Part shown: piece after piece, positions 1-7,998 of the stretch
Layout of the letters: each line of letters starts with the position of its first letter
How positions within the stretch are numbered: position 1 is the first letter of the stretch
Origin: Glycomyces sambucus
Lineage (GTDB): Bacteria; Actinomycetota; Actinomycetes; Mycobacteriales; Micromonosporaceae
Direction: 5' to 3'
Assembly (NCBI RefSeq): GCF_900102815.1
Contig: NZ_FNGF01000002.1
Coordinates: 124,001-188,000, forward strand
Length of the DNA stretch: 64,000 nt
Program-made: the position numbers and the translations under genes
Notes under the pieces: generated by a model
Database searches by the model: none
The model's input: the letters and a program-made list of their open reading frames with translations, nothing else
What the model was told of the DNA's origin: nothing

Positions 1-10
1 CGGCAGTTGC

Positions 11-376
11 GTGCATACCGTGGTCTGCGATGATGGAGACCGGATTGTCATCAATGCATGGAATGGCTGGCCCGGAATGAACGGACCCGACAACCCGCTC
101 CCGAGCGGGTACCCCGACCCCGAGGCCGTCGGCTGGCTCCGCACCGATGAGATCGAGTTCCTCGAACTCCACATCAGAATGACGATCACCCCCGGCGAGC
201 GCATCGTCCAGCTCTGGCAGCTCGCCGACGGCCACCCCGTCTCCTGGATCGGCAACGTCTTCCGCATCGACTCCGAACCCCCCGGCCTCTACCTCAACCA
301 CAAGTTCGAGACCACCCTCAACCGGCCCCAGCGCGACTCGCTCGCCCGCCTCGCCGCCAAGTTCTGGAAGTCCTGA
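11..376 (+). CDS. hypothetical protein, possibly partial at left edge
   Basis: Encodes 121 residues from a GTG. The frame stays open to the left edge of the window, so the true start may lie outside. No signal peptide or membrane segment is seen. The protein is rich in Trp and acidic residues and ends in a basic stretch near FWKS. I recognise no family. The codon use (G/C in third positions) and the clean stop at 374-376, followed by an intergenic region, support a real gene. Function unknown. Confidence 0.6.
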   Translation: MHTVVCDDGDRIVINAWNGWPGMNGPDNPLPSGYPDPEAVGWLRTDEIEFLELHIRMTITPGERIVQLWQLADGHPVSWIGNVFRIDSEPPGLYLNHKFETTLNRPQRDSLARLAAKFWKS

Positions 377-469
377 ACCGCCGTCACAACCGGCCCGGCA
401 CCCATCGACCCTTTTAGAGGCACCCAATACAGTGGTGGCCCTGCGGCACGCGATTCACTGGGGGGCAAC

Positions 470-1267
470 ATGGCGGCCAAGCAGGCGCGGGGACGGGAGA
501 CCGTCGAGCGGCTGCTCGACGCGGCCCTCGACCTCTACGACCGCACCGGACCCGAGGGCTACACGATGACCGGCGTCATCAACGCCAGCGGCGTCAGCGT
601 CGGCAGCCTCTACCACCACTTCGGGTCCTTCAACGGCCTCACCGCCGCCCTCTACACCCGACTGTCCGCCGAACTCCTCGACCGCCTCGTCGCAGCCGTC
701 GAACCCCGCCGCACCGCCAAGACCGGCGTCCAGGCGTGCGTCACCGCCTACCTCACCTGGTGCACCGAGCACCGCTCCAAGGCCCACTTCCTGCTCGCCA
801 TGCCCTACCAGGCGCACCTCATCACGCCGACCGAGGCGATGCTCGCCGAGACCGCGCCGCAGCTCGGGCGCATCCTCGCGTGGACCGCCCCGCACATCGC
901 CGCCGGACGCATCGTCGACGTCCCCGACAGCCTGCTCGGCTGCCTGCTCATCGGACCGGTCACCGAGGCGGTGACGCGCTGGCTCATCGGCATGCCCGGC
1001 GCCGACGACATCGCCGAGGCGTTCAAGTACCTGCCCGACCGGATCTGGGCGTCCGTGAAGGGCCCCAACGCTTTACTCGTCCACCCGCCGGCCGGCGCGC
1101 CCTCGTTCGCCTACGGCGCTCACCGGTCGAGGCGCTCCAGGGCCTCGACCAGCGGGCGGAAGTCCGGGTTCGCGCGCGCCTCGTCGAGCGCCTCGGCCAG
1201 CGCCCCGTCGTGGGTCGGCCGCGCGGCGTCGAGGAGCCGGCGGCCCTCCTCGGTGACGTTCGTGTAG
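470..1267 (+). CDS. TetR/AcrR family transcriptional regulator with unusual C-terminal tail
   Basis: DNA-binding repressor of the TetR type. The N-terminal helix-turn-helix spans about residues 32-52, with the typical YHHFGS recognition-helix end. Residues 60-195 look like a ligand-binding helical domain. The start ATG follows a GGGGGG ribosome-binding site. TetR proteins are normally about 190-210 aa; this frame runs to 265 aa because no stop occurs after residue ~200. Residues ~218-265 are antisense to the end of the convergent MarR gene and are Arg/Ser-rich low complexity. I infer that a natural stop was lost, or that the tail is read-through. The ligand and target are unknown; the gene could control itself or the neighbouring redox genes. 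Confidence 0.8.
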   Translation: MAAKQARGRETVERLLDAALDLYDRTGPEGYTMTGVINASGVSVGSLYHHFGSFNGLTAALYTRLSAELLDRLVAAVEPRRTAKTGVQACVTAYLTWCTEHRSKAHFLLAMPYQAHLITPTEAMLAETAPQLGRILAWTAPHIAAGRIVDVPDSLLGCLLIGPVTEAVTRWLIGMPGADDIAEAFKYLPDRIWASVKGPNALLVHPPAGAPSFAYGAHRSRRSRASTSGRKSGFARASSSASASAPSWVGRAASRSRRPSSVTFV

Positions 1268-1572
1268 ATCCCGCGCCGGTCGTCCTTGCAGATCGTGCGG
1301 GCGAGCAGCCCCCGGTCCTCCAGACGGGTCACCAGGCGCGTGGTCGCGCTCTGGCTCAGCACGATCGCCTCGGCGACCTGGCGCATCTGGAGATGCCCGG
1401 CCTTCCCCTCGTGCTGGCGGATCAGCACCGTGAGCAGTGAGAACTCCCGCACGCTCAGGTCGTGCTCGGCTTCGAGCCGGCGCCCGATGCGGTCGGCGAT
1501 GCGCTCGTGCAGGACCGACAGGGCGCACCAGCGCTGCGCTAGCGCGGTCATGGTCTCCGGGGCCGCGGTCAC
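1120..1572 (-). CDS. MarR family transcriptional regulator
   Basis: Encodes 150 aa from a GTG preceded by GGGAGG at good spacing; longer upstream starts lack a ribosome-binding site. A winged helix covers about residues 39-112: recognition helix in LSQSATTRLVTRLEDRG, wing around CKDDRRGIYT. MarR proteins bind palindromes as dimers and often respond to phenolics, electrophiles or oxidants. The gene is divergent from a cluster of three redox enzymes, with an inverted repeat between them, so it probably represses that cluster and itself. Its 3' end overlaps the tail of the convergent TetR frame by about 148 bp. Confidence 0.88.
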   Translation of the reverse strand: MTAAPETMTALAQRWCALSVLHERIADRIGRRLEAEHDLSVREFSLLTVLIRQHEGKAGHLQMRQVAEAIVLSQSATTRLVTRLEDRGLLARTICKDDRRGIYTNVTEEGRRLLDAARPTHDGALAEALDEARANPDFRPLVEALERLDR

Positions 1573-1649
1573 GGTGTTCCTCCCTCGGGCTCGGGCGATC
1601 CCGCCTATCCTAGCGTACGGCGATATACCCAACAGCTCAAATACCATCG

Positions 1650-1674
1650 CTTGCAATTAACCCGCGTCTGCAAG
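1650..1674. promoter_or_regulatory. candidate MarR operator (inverted repeat CTTGCA-N13-TGCAAG)
   Basis: A perfect 6-bp inverted repeat with a 13-bp spacer lies in the divergent region between the MarR gene and the oxidoreductase. It overlaps the forward promoter, as expected for repression. Assignment to this MarR protein is inference from position. Confidence 0.6.
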
Positions 1675-1680
1675 TATTAT
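1651..1680 (+). promoter_or_regulatory. sigma-70-type promoter for the redox cluster
   Basis: TTGCAA at 1651-1656 and TATTAT at 1675-1680 are separated by 18 bp, close to a primary sigma factor consensus. This is unusually AT-rich for the window. The promoter overlaps the inverted repeat and points at the oxidoreductase starting at 1719. Confidence 0.65.
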
Positions 1681-1718
1681 CGGCGGGTCACCGGGAACCA
1701 CCGACCGAAGGAGAACCG

Positions 1719-2588
1719 ATGAGCGAACGACGCCGCATCGCCGTGCTCGGCACCGGCATCATGGGCGCCGCCATGGCCCGCAACCTCGCCCGCGCCGGAC
1801 ACGACGTCACCGCCTGGAACCGCAGCCGCGACAAGGCCGAACCCCTCGCCGCCGACGGCATCCGCATCGCCGACACCCCCGCCGCGGCCGTCGACGGCGC
1901 CGACGCCGTCCTCACGATGCTCCACGACGGCCCCGCCGCCGCCGACGTCATCGCCCAGGCCGCCCCCGCACTGACCCCCGGCACCCGCTGGATCCAGTCC
2001 ACCACCGCCGGCATCGACGGCACCGCCGAACTCGCCGCCCTCGCCCGGCGACACGGCCTCGTCTTCTTCGACGCCCCCGTCCTCGGCACCCGCGCCCCCG
2101 CCGAAGCCGGACAGCTCACCGTCCTCGCCGCAGGACCCGCCGACGACCCGATCGCCGACGCCGTCTTCAACGCCGTCGGCGCCAAGACCGTCCGCACCGG
2201 CACCGACGCGGGCAGCGCCACCCGCCTCAAACTCGTCGCCAACAGCTGGGTCCTCGTCCTCACCCACGGCATCGGCGAAGTCCTCGCCCTCGCCGCGGGA
2301 CTCGGCGTCGACCCCCAGGACTTCTACGCCCTCATCCAAGGCGGCCCCCTCGACGCCGGATACGCCCACGCCAAAGGGGCCCTCATCCTCGACGGCACCA
2401 CCGCCCAGACCAGCTTCGGCCTCGACACCGCCGCCAAGGACACCCGGCTCATCATCGAGGCCGCCCAAGCCAACGGCGTCCGCCTCGACCTCGCCGAAGC
2501 CGGCGCCGAACGCTTCCGGCGCGCCTCCGCACAAGGCCACGGCGACGAGGACATGGCCGCGACCTACTACGCGAGCTTCGACGAATGA
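1719..2588 (+). CDS. NAD(P)-dependent oxidoreductase, beta-hydroxyacid dehydrogenase / imine reductase-like
   Basis: Soluble 289-aa enzyme of the 6-phosphogluconate/3-hydroxyisobutyrate dehydrogenase superfamily. The Rossmann motif GTGIMG is at residues 11-16. Asn-Arg-Ser at 34-36 suggests a preference for NADP. The substrate-binding segment FDAPVLGTRAPAEAGQLT (118-135) and the conserved catalytic Lys171 in RLKLVANSW are present. It is the first gene after the MarR-controlled promoter. The substrate is not evident: glyoxylate or succinate semialdehyde reductase and imine reductase are all possible in this family. Confidence 0.87.
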   Translation: MSERRRIAVLGTGIMGAAMARNLARAGHDVTAWNRSRDKAEPLAADGIRIADTPAAAVDGADAVLTMLHDGPAAADVIAQAAPALTPGTRWIQSTTAGIDGTAELAALARRHGLVFFDAPVLGTRAPAEAGQLTVLAAGPADDPIADAVFNAVGAKTVRTGTDAGSATRLKLVANSWVLVLTHGIGEVLALAAGLGVDPQDFYALIQGGPLDAGYAHAKGALILDGTTAQTSFGLDTAAKDTRLIIEAAQANGVRLDLAEAGAERFRRASAQGHGDEDMAATYYASFDE

Positions 2589-2720
2589 CCCGGAAGCACC
2601 CGGGAACCCGGACCACCGGGCCACCGGGCACGTGACGCCCGGGACCGCGAGCACCCGGCCCGCGACACCACCCGGCCCATGACACCGGGCCCGCGGCATC
2701 AGGCCCGCGACAGCACCGCC
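2589..2720 (+). repeat. degenerate GC-rich short tandem repeat after a stop codon
   Basis: The spacer after the oxidoreductase consists of loosely repeated CCCGGnaCC / GGCCCGCGACAnC units of about 15 bp, clearest at 2640-2715. It is one of several such arrays in this window that lie directly downstream of stop codons. Confidence 0.45.
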
Positions 2721-2753
2721 GAGCAACCGACCAGCACCAGGGGGAACAACGAC

Positions 2754-3449
2754 ATGGCGAAGATCCTGTTCATCATGACCGGCGCGAGCGAATGGACGCT
2801 CAACGACGGCACCAAGCACACCACCGGCTACTGGGCCGAGGAGGCCGTCGTCCCGCTCCAGGCGTTCAAGGACGCCGGCCACCAGGTCACCGTCGCCACA
2901 CCCGGCGGCACCGTCCCGCCCGTCGACCCCGTCAGCCTCGACCCCGACCTCGCCGGAGGCGCCGACAACGCCGCCCGCTACCGCGACGCCGTCGCCACCG
3001 CACCCGAGTTCGCCGCACCGCTCGACCTCGCGGCCGCCGACCTCGCCGACTACGACGCCGTCTACGTCCCCGGCGGCCACGGCCCCATGGAAGACCTCGC
3101 CGTCGACGACCGCACCGGCGTGCTCCTCGCCGACGCGCTGGCCTCCGGCAAGCCCGTCGGCCTCGTCTGCCACGGCCTCGCCGCACTGCTGCCCGCCACC
3201 GAACCCGACGGCGGCAACGCGTTCGCCGCCTACCGCATCACCGGGTTCACCGACCGCGAGGAACGCCTCGGCGCGCTGGCCGACAAGGCCCCGTGGCTGC
3301 TCCAGACCCGCCTTGAGCAGGCCGGACTCCACTTCGAGGCGGGGGAGCCGTTCGCCCCGCACGTCGTGGTCGACCGCACGGTGGTGACCGGCCAGAACCC
3401 GCAGTCGTCCCACACCGCCGCCGCCGAGCTGCTGAAACTCATCGGCTAG
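2754..3449 (+). CDS. DJ-1/PfpI family class I glutamine amidotransferase-like protein
   Basis: Encodes 231 aa; the start ATG follows AGGGGG. The nucleophile elbow has Cys139-His140 in GLVCHG, with YVPGGHG (104-110) forming the facing loop and Glu29/30 in the usual supporting position. The DJ-1/HchA-like family includes glyoxalase III, deglycase-type chaperones and proteases. Together with the Old Yellow Enzyme downstream and the oxidoreductase upstream, a role in detoxifying reactive carbonyls or quinones is a reasonable inference. It probably forms an operon with the oxidoreductase upstream (165-bp gap filled by repeats). Confidence 0.85.
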   Translation: MAKILFIMTGASEWTLNDGTKHTTGYWAEEAVVPLQAFKDAGHQVTVATPGGTVPPVDPVSLDPDLAGGADNAARYRDAVATAPEFAAPLDLAAADLADYDAVYVPGGHGPMEDLAVDDRTGVLLADALASGKPVGLVCHGLAALLPATEPDGGNAFAAYRITGFTDREERLGALADKAPWLLQTRLEQAGLHFEAGEPFAPHVVVDRTVVTGQNPQSSHTAAAELLKLIG

Positions 3450-3531
3450 ACGTACCCTTGGGGCCGCCGGTACCCGGCGGCCCCGCCGACCGCCCGACCC
3501 TCGTACACCGCCCACGCAGAAGGACCCGCAC

Positions 3532-4611
3532 GTGACCAGCAACCTGTTCTCGCCGCTCACCATCCGAGGCACCGAGATCCCCAACCGCGCCTGGATGGCC
3601 CCGATGTGCCAGTACAGCGCCGACACCACCGGTCCCGGCACCGGCGCCCCCAACGACTGGCACGTCCAGCACTACGGCTCCCGGGCCGTCGGCGGCGCCG
3701 GGCTCATCCTCACCGAGGCCACCGCGGTGACCGCCGAGGGCCGCATCAGCATCGGCGACCTCGGCATCTGGAACGACACCCAGGTCGAGGGCCACCGCCG
3801 CCTGACCGCCCTCATGCGCGCGCACAGCACCGTCCCCGGCATCCAGCTCGCCCACGCCGGCCGCAAGGCCACCTGCGACCTGGAGTTCCTCGGCGGGCGC
3901 ACGCTCGACCCCAGCGAGGGCGGCTGGGTCCCGGTCGCGCCGAGCGCCGTGGCCTTCAGCGAGGCCCGGCCCGTGCCGCACGCGCTCACCGTCGAGGAGA
4001 TCCGCGGCGTGGTCGACGCGTTCGCGGCCGCGGCGCGGCGCTCGATCGACGCCGGGTACGAGGTCATCGAGATCCACGGCGCCCACGGCTACCTCCTGCA
4101 CGAGTTCCTGTCGCCGGTGTCGAACCGGCGCGAGGACGAGTACGGCGGCTCGTTCGAGAACCGCACGCGCATCGCGATCGAGATCACCGACGCGGTCCGC
4201 GCCGAGGTGGGGGACCGGGTGCCGGTGCTCTTCCGCGTCTCGGCGACCGACTGGATCGAGCCCGAGGGCTGGACCGCCGACGAGACCGTGCGGCTCGCCG
4301 CGCTGCTGCGCGAGCACACGATCGACCTGCTCGACGTCTCCAGCGGCGGCAGCGTCGAGCGCGCCGACATCCCGACCGCGCCCGGCTACCAGGTGCCGTT
4401 CGCCGCGCGGGTGTGCCGCGAGACGGGCCTGCCGACCGGCGCGGTCGGCCTCATCACCGAGCCCCGCCAGGCGGAGAAGATCCTCGCCGACGGCGACGCG
4501 GACGCGATCTTCATCGGCCGCGAGCTCCTGCGCAACCCGTACTGGCCCCTCCAGGCCGCCCGCGAACTCGGCGACGCGGTCCCGGTCCCGGCCCCGTACC
4601 GCCGCGCCTGA
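3532..4611 (+). CDS. NADH:flavin oxidoreductase, Old Yellow Enzyme family (YqjM-like)
   Basis: A 359-aa FMN-dependent TIM-barrel ene-reductase. The YqjM-type Cys26 occurs in MAPMCQYSA and tunes the flavin potential. The substrate-anchoring motif HGAHGYLLHEFLSP begins near residue 181 and continues into SNRREDEYGGSFENR, all typical of the family. Length matches YqjM-like enzymes. It reduces activated C=C bonds of enones, quinones or nitro compounds with NAD(P)H. It is the last gene of the redox cluster and is presumably induced through the MarR regulator. Confidence 0.92.
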   Translation: MTSNLFSPLTIRGTEIPNRAWMAPMCQYSADTTGPGTGAPNDWHVQHYGSRAVGGAGLILTEATAVTAEGRISIGDLGIWNDTQVEGHRRLTALMRAHSTVPGIQLAHAGRKATCDLEFLGGRTLDPSEGGWVPVAPSAVAFSEARPVPHALTVEEIRGVVDAFAAAARRSIDAGYEVIEIHGAHGYLLHEFLSPVSNRREDEYGGSFENRTRIAIEITDAVRAEVGDRVPVLFRVSATDWIEPEGWTADETVRLAALLREHTIDLLDVSSGGSVERADIPTAPGYQVPFAARVCRETGLPTGAVGLITEPRQAEKILADGDADAIFIGRELLRNPYWPLQAARELGDAVPVPAPYRRA

Positions 4612-4621
4612 ACACGAAAAT

Positions 4622-4775
4622 GTCGGCCCCCGGTGCCACCCTTGTGCCGGGGGCCCGACGATGTCCGATTTGAAGGGCGACGCCGCAGAATCAGCGGTTT
4701 CACGTTTCCAGCGCCGCCCCAGGACTGTCGGACCCCCGTGTCACGGTCGTTGAACCGGGGGCCCGCGAATAAGTC
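4622..4775. repeat. two promoter-like GGGGGCCC hairpin modules without the palindrome
   Basis: On the minus strand 4622-4664 reads GTCGGGCCCCCGGCAC followed by AAGGGT and an inverted GGGGGCC arm. On the plus strand 4727-4770 reads CTGTCGGAC-N8-CACGGT, again followed by CCGGGGGCCCG. Both match the promoter-like part of the composite repeat seen at five other places, but lack the TGACATGTCA palindrome. The plus-strand copy points at the GH15 gene and could be its promoter (resembling the PafBC-dependent RecA-NDp class); that is inference. Confidence 0.5.
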
Positions 4776-4851
4776 GGGTCGTCCATCGTTTTCGAGTCCC
4801 TGCCGCCCCGCTCCCGACCGGTTACGCTGTCGCCCAGAGGAGAGGAGCGAC

Positions 4852-6723
4852 ATGGACCCGCACCCGGCGAACGGACGCCCCATCGAGGACTACGCCCTCC
4901 TCTCCGACCGCCACACTGCGGCGCTCGTCTCGTCCGACGGCTCCATCGACTGGCTGTGCCGCCCCCGCTTCGACAGCCCCGCCGTCCTCGGCCGCCTCCT
5001 CGACCCCGACGCCGGCCACTGGTCCATCCGCCCCACCGCGCCTTTCTGGAGCGAACGCGCCTACGTCGGCGACACCTTCGTCCTCCGCACCACCTTCACC
5101 ACCGACGCCGGCACCGCCGTCCTCACCGACGCCCTCGCCCTCGGGCCCGCCACCGACCGCGGCCGCATTCGCCTCGGCGCCGGGGCGCCCATCGCCACTC
5201 TCCGCGTGATCGAATGCACCGCAGGCGAAGTCGAGATCGACTTCGCGTTCCGGCCCCGCCCCGAGTACGGGCTCGTCAGCCCCATCTTCACGCCCGTGCC
5301 CGGCGGCGTCCTCGCCACCGGCGGCCCCGCCCGCTTCGTCCTCACCAGCCCCGTCCCGCTCGACTCCGGCGAGGACGGCGCCACCACCCGCACCACCCTC
5401 CACAAGGGCCATTCGCTCCACTTCGCCGTCCAGACCGCCGACCTCGCCCAGGACCCGCCCCCGGCCTGGTCCTCCGAGGCCGTCCAGGCCGCCCTCGACG
5501 AGACGATCCTCGCCTGGCAGGACTGGCACGACGCCCACCCGGGCTGGCCCGGTCCGTACGAAGCGCTCATCGACCGTTCCGTCCTCGTCCTCGAAGCCCT
5601 CCGCTACCAGCCCACCGGCGCGATCGTCGCCGCCCCGACCACCTCCCTGCCCGAAGCCGTCGGGGCCGGCCGCAACTGGGACTACCGCTACGCCTGGGTG
5701 CGCGACGCCAGCTTCACCGTGCAGGCCCTCGCCGCCGCCGGCTGTCACGGCGAGGCCGTCGAGTTCTTCGAGTTCATGACCCGCGCCGCCGCCCACTACC
5801 AGCCCGAGAAGCCGCTCCAGATCATGTTCGGCATCGGCGGCGAGCACGACCTCTCCGAACGCGAACTCGGCCACCTCGCGGGCTGGCGCGACTCGCGCCC
5901 CGTCCGCGTCGGCAACGCCGCCTGGCTCCAGCCGCAGCTCGACGTCTACGGCGAACTCCTCGACGCCGCCTGGCACCTGCGCGGCCACCTGCAAGGACTC
6001 GACGAGCCCGCGCGGCGCTTCCTCGCCGGGATCGCCGACGCCGCCGCCGACCAGTGGGAGCAGGCCGACCAGGGCATCTGGGAGTCCCGCGGCGAGCCGC
6101 GCCACTACGTGTACTCCAAGCTCATGTGCTGGGTCGCCCTCGACCGGGCCGTCAAGTTCGCCCACCGCCTGGGCGCCGCTGACCGGGCCGGCGACTGGGC
6201 CGCCGCCCGCGACCGGGTGCGCGAGGCCATCGAGACCCGGGGCTGGAACCCCGAGGTCGGCGCGTTCTGCGCGGCCTTCGGCGCCGACGACCTCGACGCC
6301 GCCGTCCTCGCCATGCCCGCCTCCGGGTTCCTCCCCGCCGACGACCCGCGCCTGATCTCCACTGTGGATGCGATCGACCGGCGGCTGCGCGACGCGCGGG
6401 GCCTGGTGCGCCGCTACGAGACCGGCAGCGACGGCCTCGACGGTGCCGAGGGCTCCTTCGTGATGTGCACGTTCTGGCTCGCCCAGGCGCTCGCGCTCAC
6501 CGGCCGCCCCGACCGCGCGGCCGAGGCGTTCGACCTGGCCGCCACCTGCGCCAACGACCTCGGGCTCCTCTCCGAGGAGATCGACACCGCCACCGGCGCG
6601 ATGCTCGGGAACTTCCCGCAGGCGTTCAGCCACATCGGACTCCTCAACGCGGCCATCGCCATCCGCGACGCCCGCCGGTCTTCCCCGGACCCGGAGGCGA
6701 CCCCGCCACCGCGATCGCCCTGA
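4852..6723 (+). CDS. glycoside hydrolase family 15 protein (glucoamylase or trehalase-like)
   Basis: A 623-aa cytoplasmic-looking enzyme with no signal peptide. The ATG follows GAGGAGAGGAG. The N-terminal segment IEDYALLSDRHTAALVSSDGSIDWLC and the (alpha/alpha)6-barrel motif NWDYRYAWVRDASF (about 274-287) are hallmarks of GH15. The catalytic region GAEGSFVMC lies near residue 533. In actinobacteria close relatives include the mycobacterial GH15 trehalase, so trehalose or maltose-type oligosaccharides are both plausible. It is preceded by a promoter-like module and not clearly in an operon. Confidence 0.88.
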   Translation: MDPHPANGRPIEDYALLSDRHTAALVSSDGSIDWLCRPRFDSPAVLGRLLDPDAGHWSIRPTAPFWSERAYVGDTFVLRTTFTTDAGTAVLTDALALGPATDRGRIRLGAGAPIATLRVIECTAGEVEIDFAFRPRPEYGLVSPIFTPVPGGVLATGGPARFVLTSPVPLDSGEDGATTRTTLHKGHSLHFAVQTADLAQDPPPAWSSEAVQAALDETILAWQDWHDAHPGWPGPYEALIDRSVLVLEALRYQPTGAIVAAPTTSLPEAVGAGRNWDYRYAWVRDASFTVQALAAAGCHGEAVEFFEFMTRAAAHYQPEKPLQIMFGIGGEHDLSERELGHLAGWRDSRPVRVGNAAWLQPQLDVYGELLDAAWHLRGHLQGLDEPARRFLAGIADAAADQWEQADQGIWESRGEPRHYVYSKLMCWVALDRAVKFAHRLGAADRAGDWAAARDRVREAIETRGWNPEVGAFCAAFGADDLDAAVLAMPASGFLPADDPRLISTVDAIDRRLRDARGLVRRYETGSDGLDGAEGSFVMCTFWLAQALALTGRPDRAAEAFDLAATCANDLGLLSEEIDTATGAMLGNFPQAFSHIGLLNAAIAIRDARRSSPDPEATPPPRSP

Positions 6724-6865
6724 ACGCCTGGGACCTCGGCGACCGGAAGGCGTACCGGCCCGCAACGGCGACGACCATTTCGGCGACGACGGCAACGGCG
6801 ACGACGCCATCCCCGGCATCCGTCGGCCCTCGACGCCGCGTCCGCACGCGACTACCCTCACTGCC

Positions 6866-7510
6866 GTGACGCTCTTGATGATCGACCTCGACAACACCCT
6901 CATCGACCGCGACGCCGGCTTCCGCACCGGCCTGGTCGCGCTCCTCGCCGAGCACGGCCTCCCCGCCGAGCACGCCGACTGGATCACCGCCGTCGACGAC
7001 CGCGGCTACACGCCCCGGCCCCAGGTCGCGCAGGCGATCCTCGACCGCCTCGACCTCGGCCTCACCGAGGACGACCTCATCACGGCGCTGCTGCGCTGCT
7101 CCCGCGACAACGCCCGCCTCGCCCCCGATACCGCGGACGCGCTCGCACGCGTGCGCGCCGCCGGGCACCGCGTCGTCATCGTCACCAACGGGCCCGTCGC
7201 CGGCCAGACCGGGAAGATCCGCAACGCCGGGCTCGACCAGCTCGTCGACGCCGCGATCGTCAGCGAGGCCGTCGGTGCCGACAAGCCCGAACCGGCCGTG
7301 TTCCACGCCGCCGCTGCCGCCGTCGACGGGACCCTGGAGGACGCCTGGATGATCGGCGACCGCGACGACACCGACATCCTCGGCGCCCACCGCCTCGGCG
7401 TCCCCAGCGTCTGGCTCCACCTCGGCCGCACCTGGGCCCCGGCCGACTACCGGCCCACGCACACCGCCGACACGATCGTCGAGGCCCTCGACCACGCCGC
7501 GCACGCCTGA
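6866..7510 (+). CDS. HAD family hydrolase
   Basis: A 214-aa haloacid dehalogenase-fold phosphatase. Motif I DLDNTLID holds the nucleophile Asp7 and acid/base Asp9. Motif II is VTNG, motif III Lys lies in VGADKPEP, and motif IV is IGDRDDTD, with an alpha-helical cap between motifs I and II. The start GTG lies 7 nt after a TACCCT -10 box and lacks a clear ribosome-binding site, so the mRNA is probably leaderless. Substrate unknown; a small phosphorylated metabolite is likely. Confidence 0.85.
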   Translation: MTLLMIDLDNTLIDRDAGFRTGLVALLAEHGLPAEHADWITAVDDRGYTPRPQVAQAILDRLDLGLTEDDLITALLRCSRDNARLAPDTADALARVRAAGHRVVIVTNGPVAGQTGKIRNAGLDQLVDAAIVSEAVGADKPEPAVFHAAAAAVDGTLEDAWMIGDRDDTDILGAHRLGVPSVWLHLGRTWAPADYRPTHTADTIVEALDHAAHA

Positions 7511-7650
7511 ACGCGCCCCGACTGTCGTGAACCCGTCGCTTCGCGATCGCGAAAGCCTCCGAACGGGCCCGCGCGCGCCGTTACGGTGACGAGCGAGCCG
7601 CGCCCAGGGCGCCGGCTCAGCAACACGGCACGATTGAGGAGGGCGGCGAC

Positions 7651-7815
7651 ATGGCCGCGCACAAGGAACACGCCGGACACGCGCACCGGCACGGCAAGGA
7701 CTGCGGACACACCGCGGTGCAGCACGGGGACCACACCGACTACATGCACGACGGGCACGTGCACCGGGTCCACGGCGACCACGTCGACGACTGCGAGGGC
7801 CGGGGCAAGAACTGA
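7651..7815 (+). CDS. small histidine-rich, probably metal-binding protein
   Basis: A 54-aa protein with about one quarter His plus two Cys: HAGHAHRHGKDCGH near the start and DYMHDGHVHRVHGDHVDDC at the end. It follows a strong GAGGAGG ribosome-binding site. Similar mini-proteins with a DCGHxAVxHGDHxDYxHDGHxH pattern are known in actinobacteria, often annotated as zinc-related. Zn or other transition-metal storage is inferred from composition only. Stand-alone gene, ended by the hairpin at 7832-7860. Confidence 0.75.
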   Translation: MAAHKEHAGHAHRHGKDCGHTAVQHGDHTDYMHDGHVHRVHGDHVDDCEGRGKN

Positions 7816-7831
7816 CCCGACGCACCGCACG

Positions 7832-7860
7832 ACGGCCGCGAGCGCACCACTCGCGGCCGT
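7832..7860 (+). terminator. hairpin terminator after the His-rich gene
   Basis: ACGGCCGCGAG and CTCGCGGCCGT form an 11-bp perfect stem with a 7-nt loop, 16 nt after the stop codon. There is no U tract, which is common in high-GC actinomycetes. Confidence 0.65.
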
Positions 7861-7869
7861 TGCCCGTGC

Positions 7870-7905
7870 AGTGATATGTGACGCGTGATGCGTGACGTGC
7901 CAGTG
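7870..7905. repeat. iterated palindrome copy a (degenerate)
   Basis: Reads CAGTGATATGTGACGCG followed by TGATGCGTGACGTGCC. It has the CAGTG flank and TATGTGAC core of the family, with a damaged right half. Intergenic. Confidence 0.55.
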
Positions 7906-7967
7906 CCCGCCGAGGCGCTGATCGACGCGCGGTCGGCGCCGGAGCGGCGTGTCAGCGCCTGAGAGGA

Positions 7968-7988
7968 CAGTGGCATGTCACATGCCAC
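7968..7988. repeat. iterated palindrome copy b
   Basis: CAGTGGCATGTCACATGCC plus AC: a near-perfect palindrome around TGTCACA. It sits 10 nt beyond the stop codon of the GntR gene. Confidence 0.75.
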
Positions 7989-7998
7989 CCAAGCTGCG

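Noticed and set aside
1677-3653. Long open frame on the minus strand (658 codons) opposite the redox genes
   Set aside because: Gly/Val/Glu low-complexity translation typical of the antisense of GC-rich genes; the plus-strand genes there have clear conserved motifs.
4822-6987. 721-codon minus-strand frame opposite the GH15 gene
   Set aside because: Same antisense artefact; no conserved domain, and GH15 is certain on the other strand.
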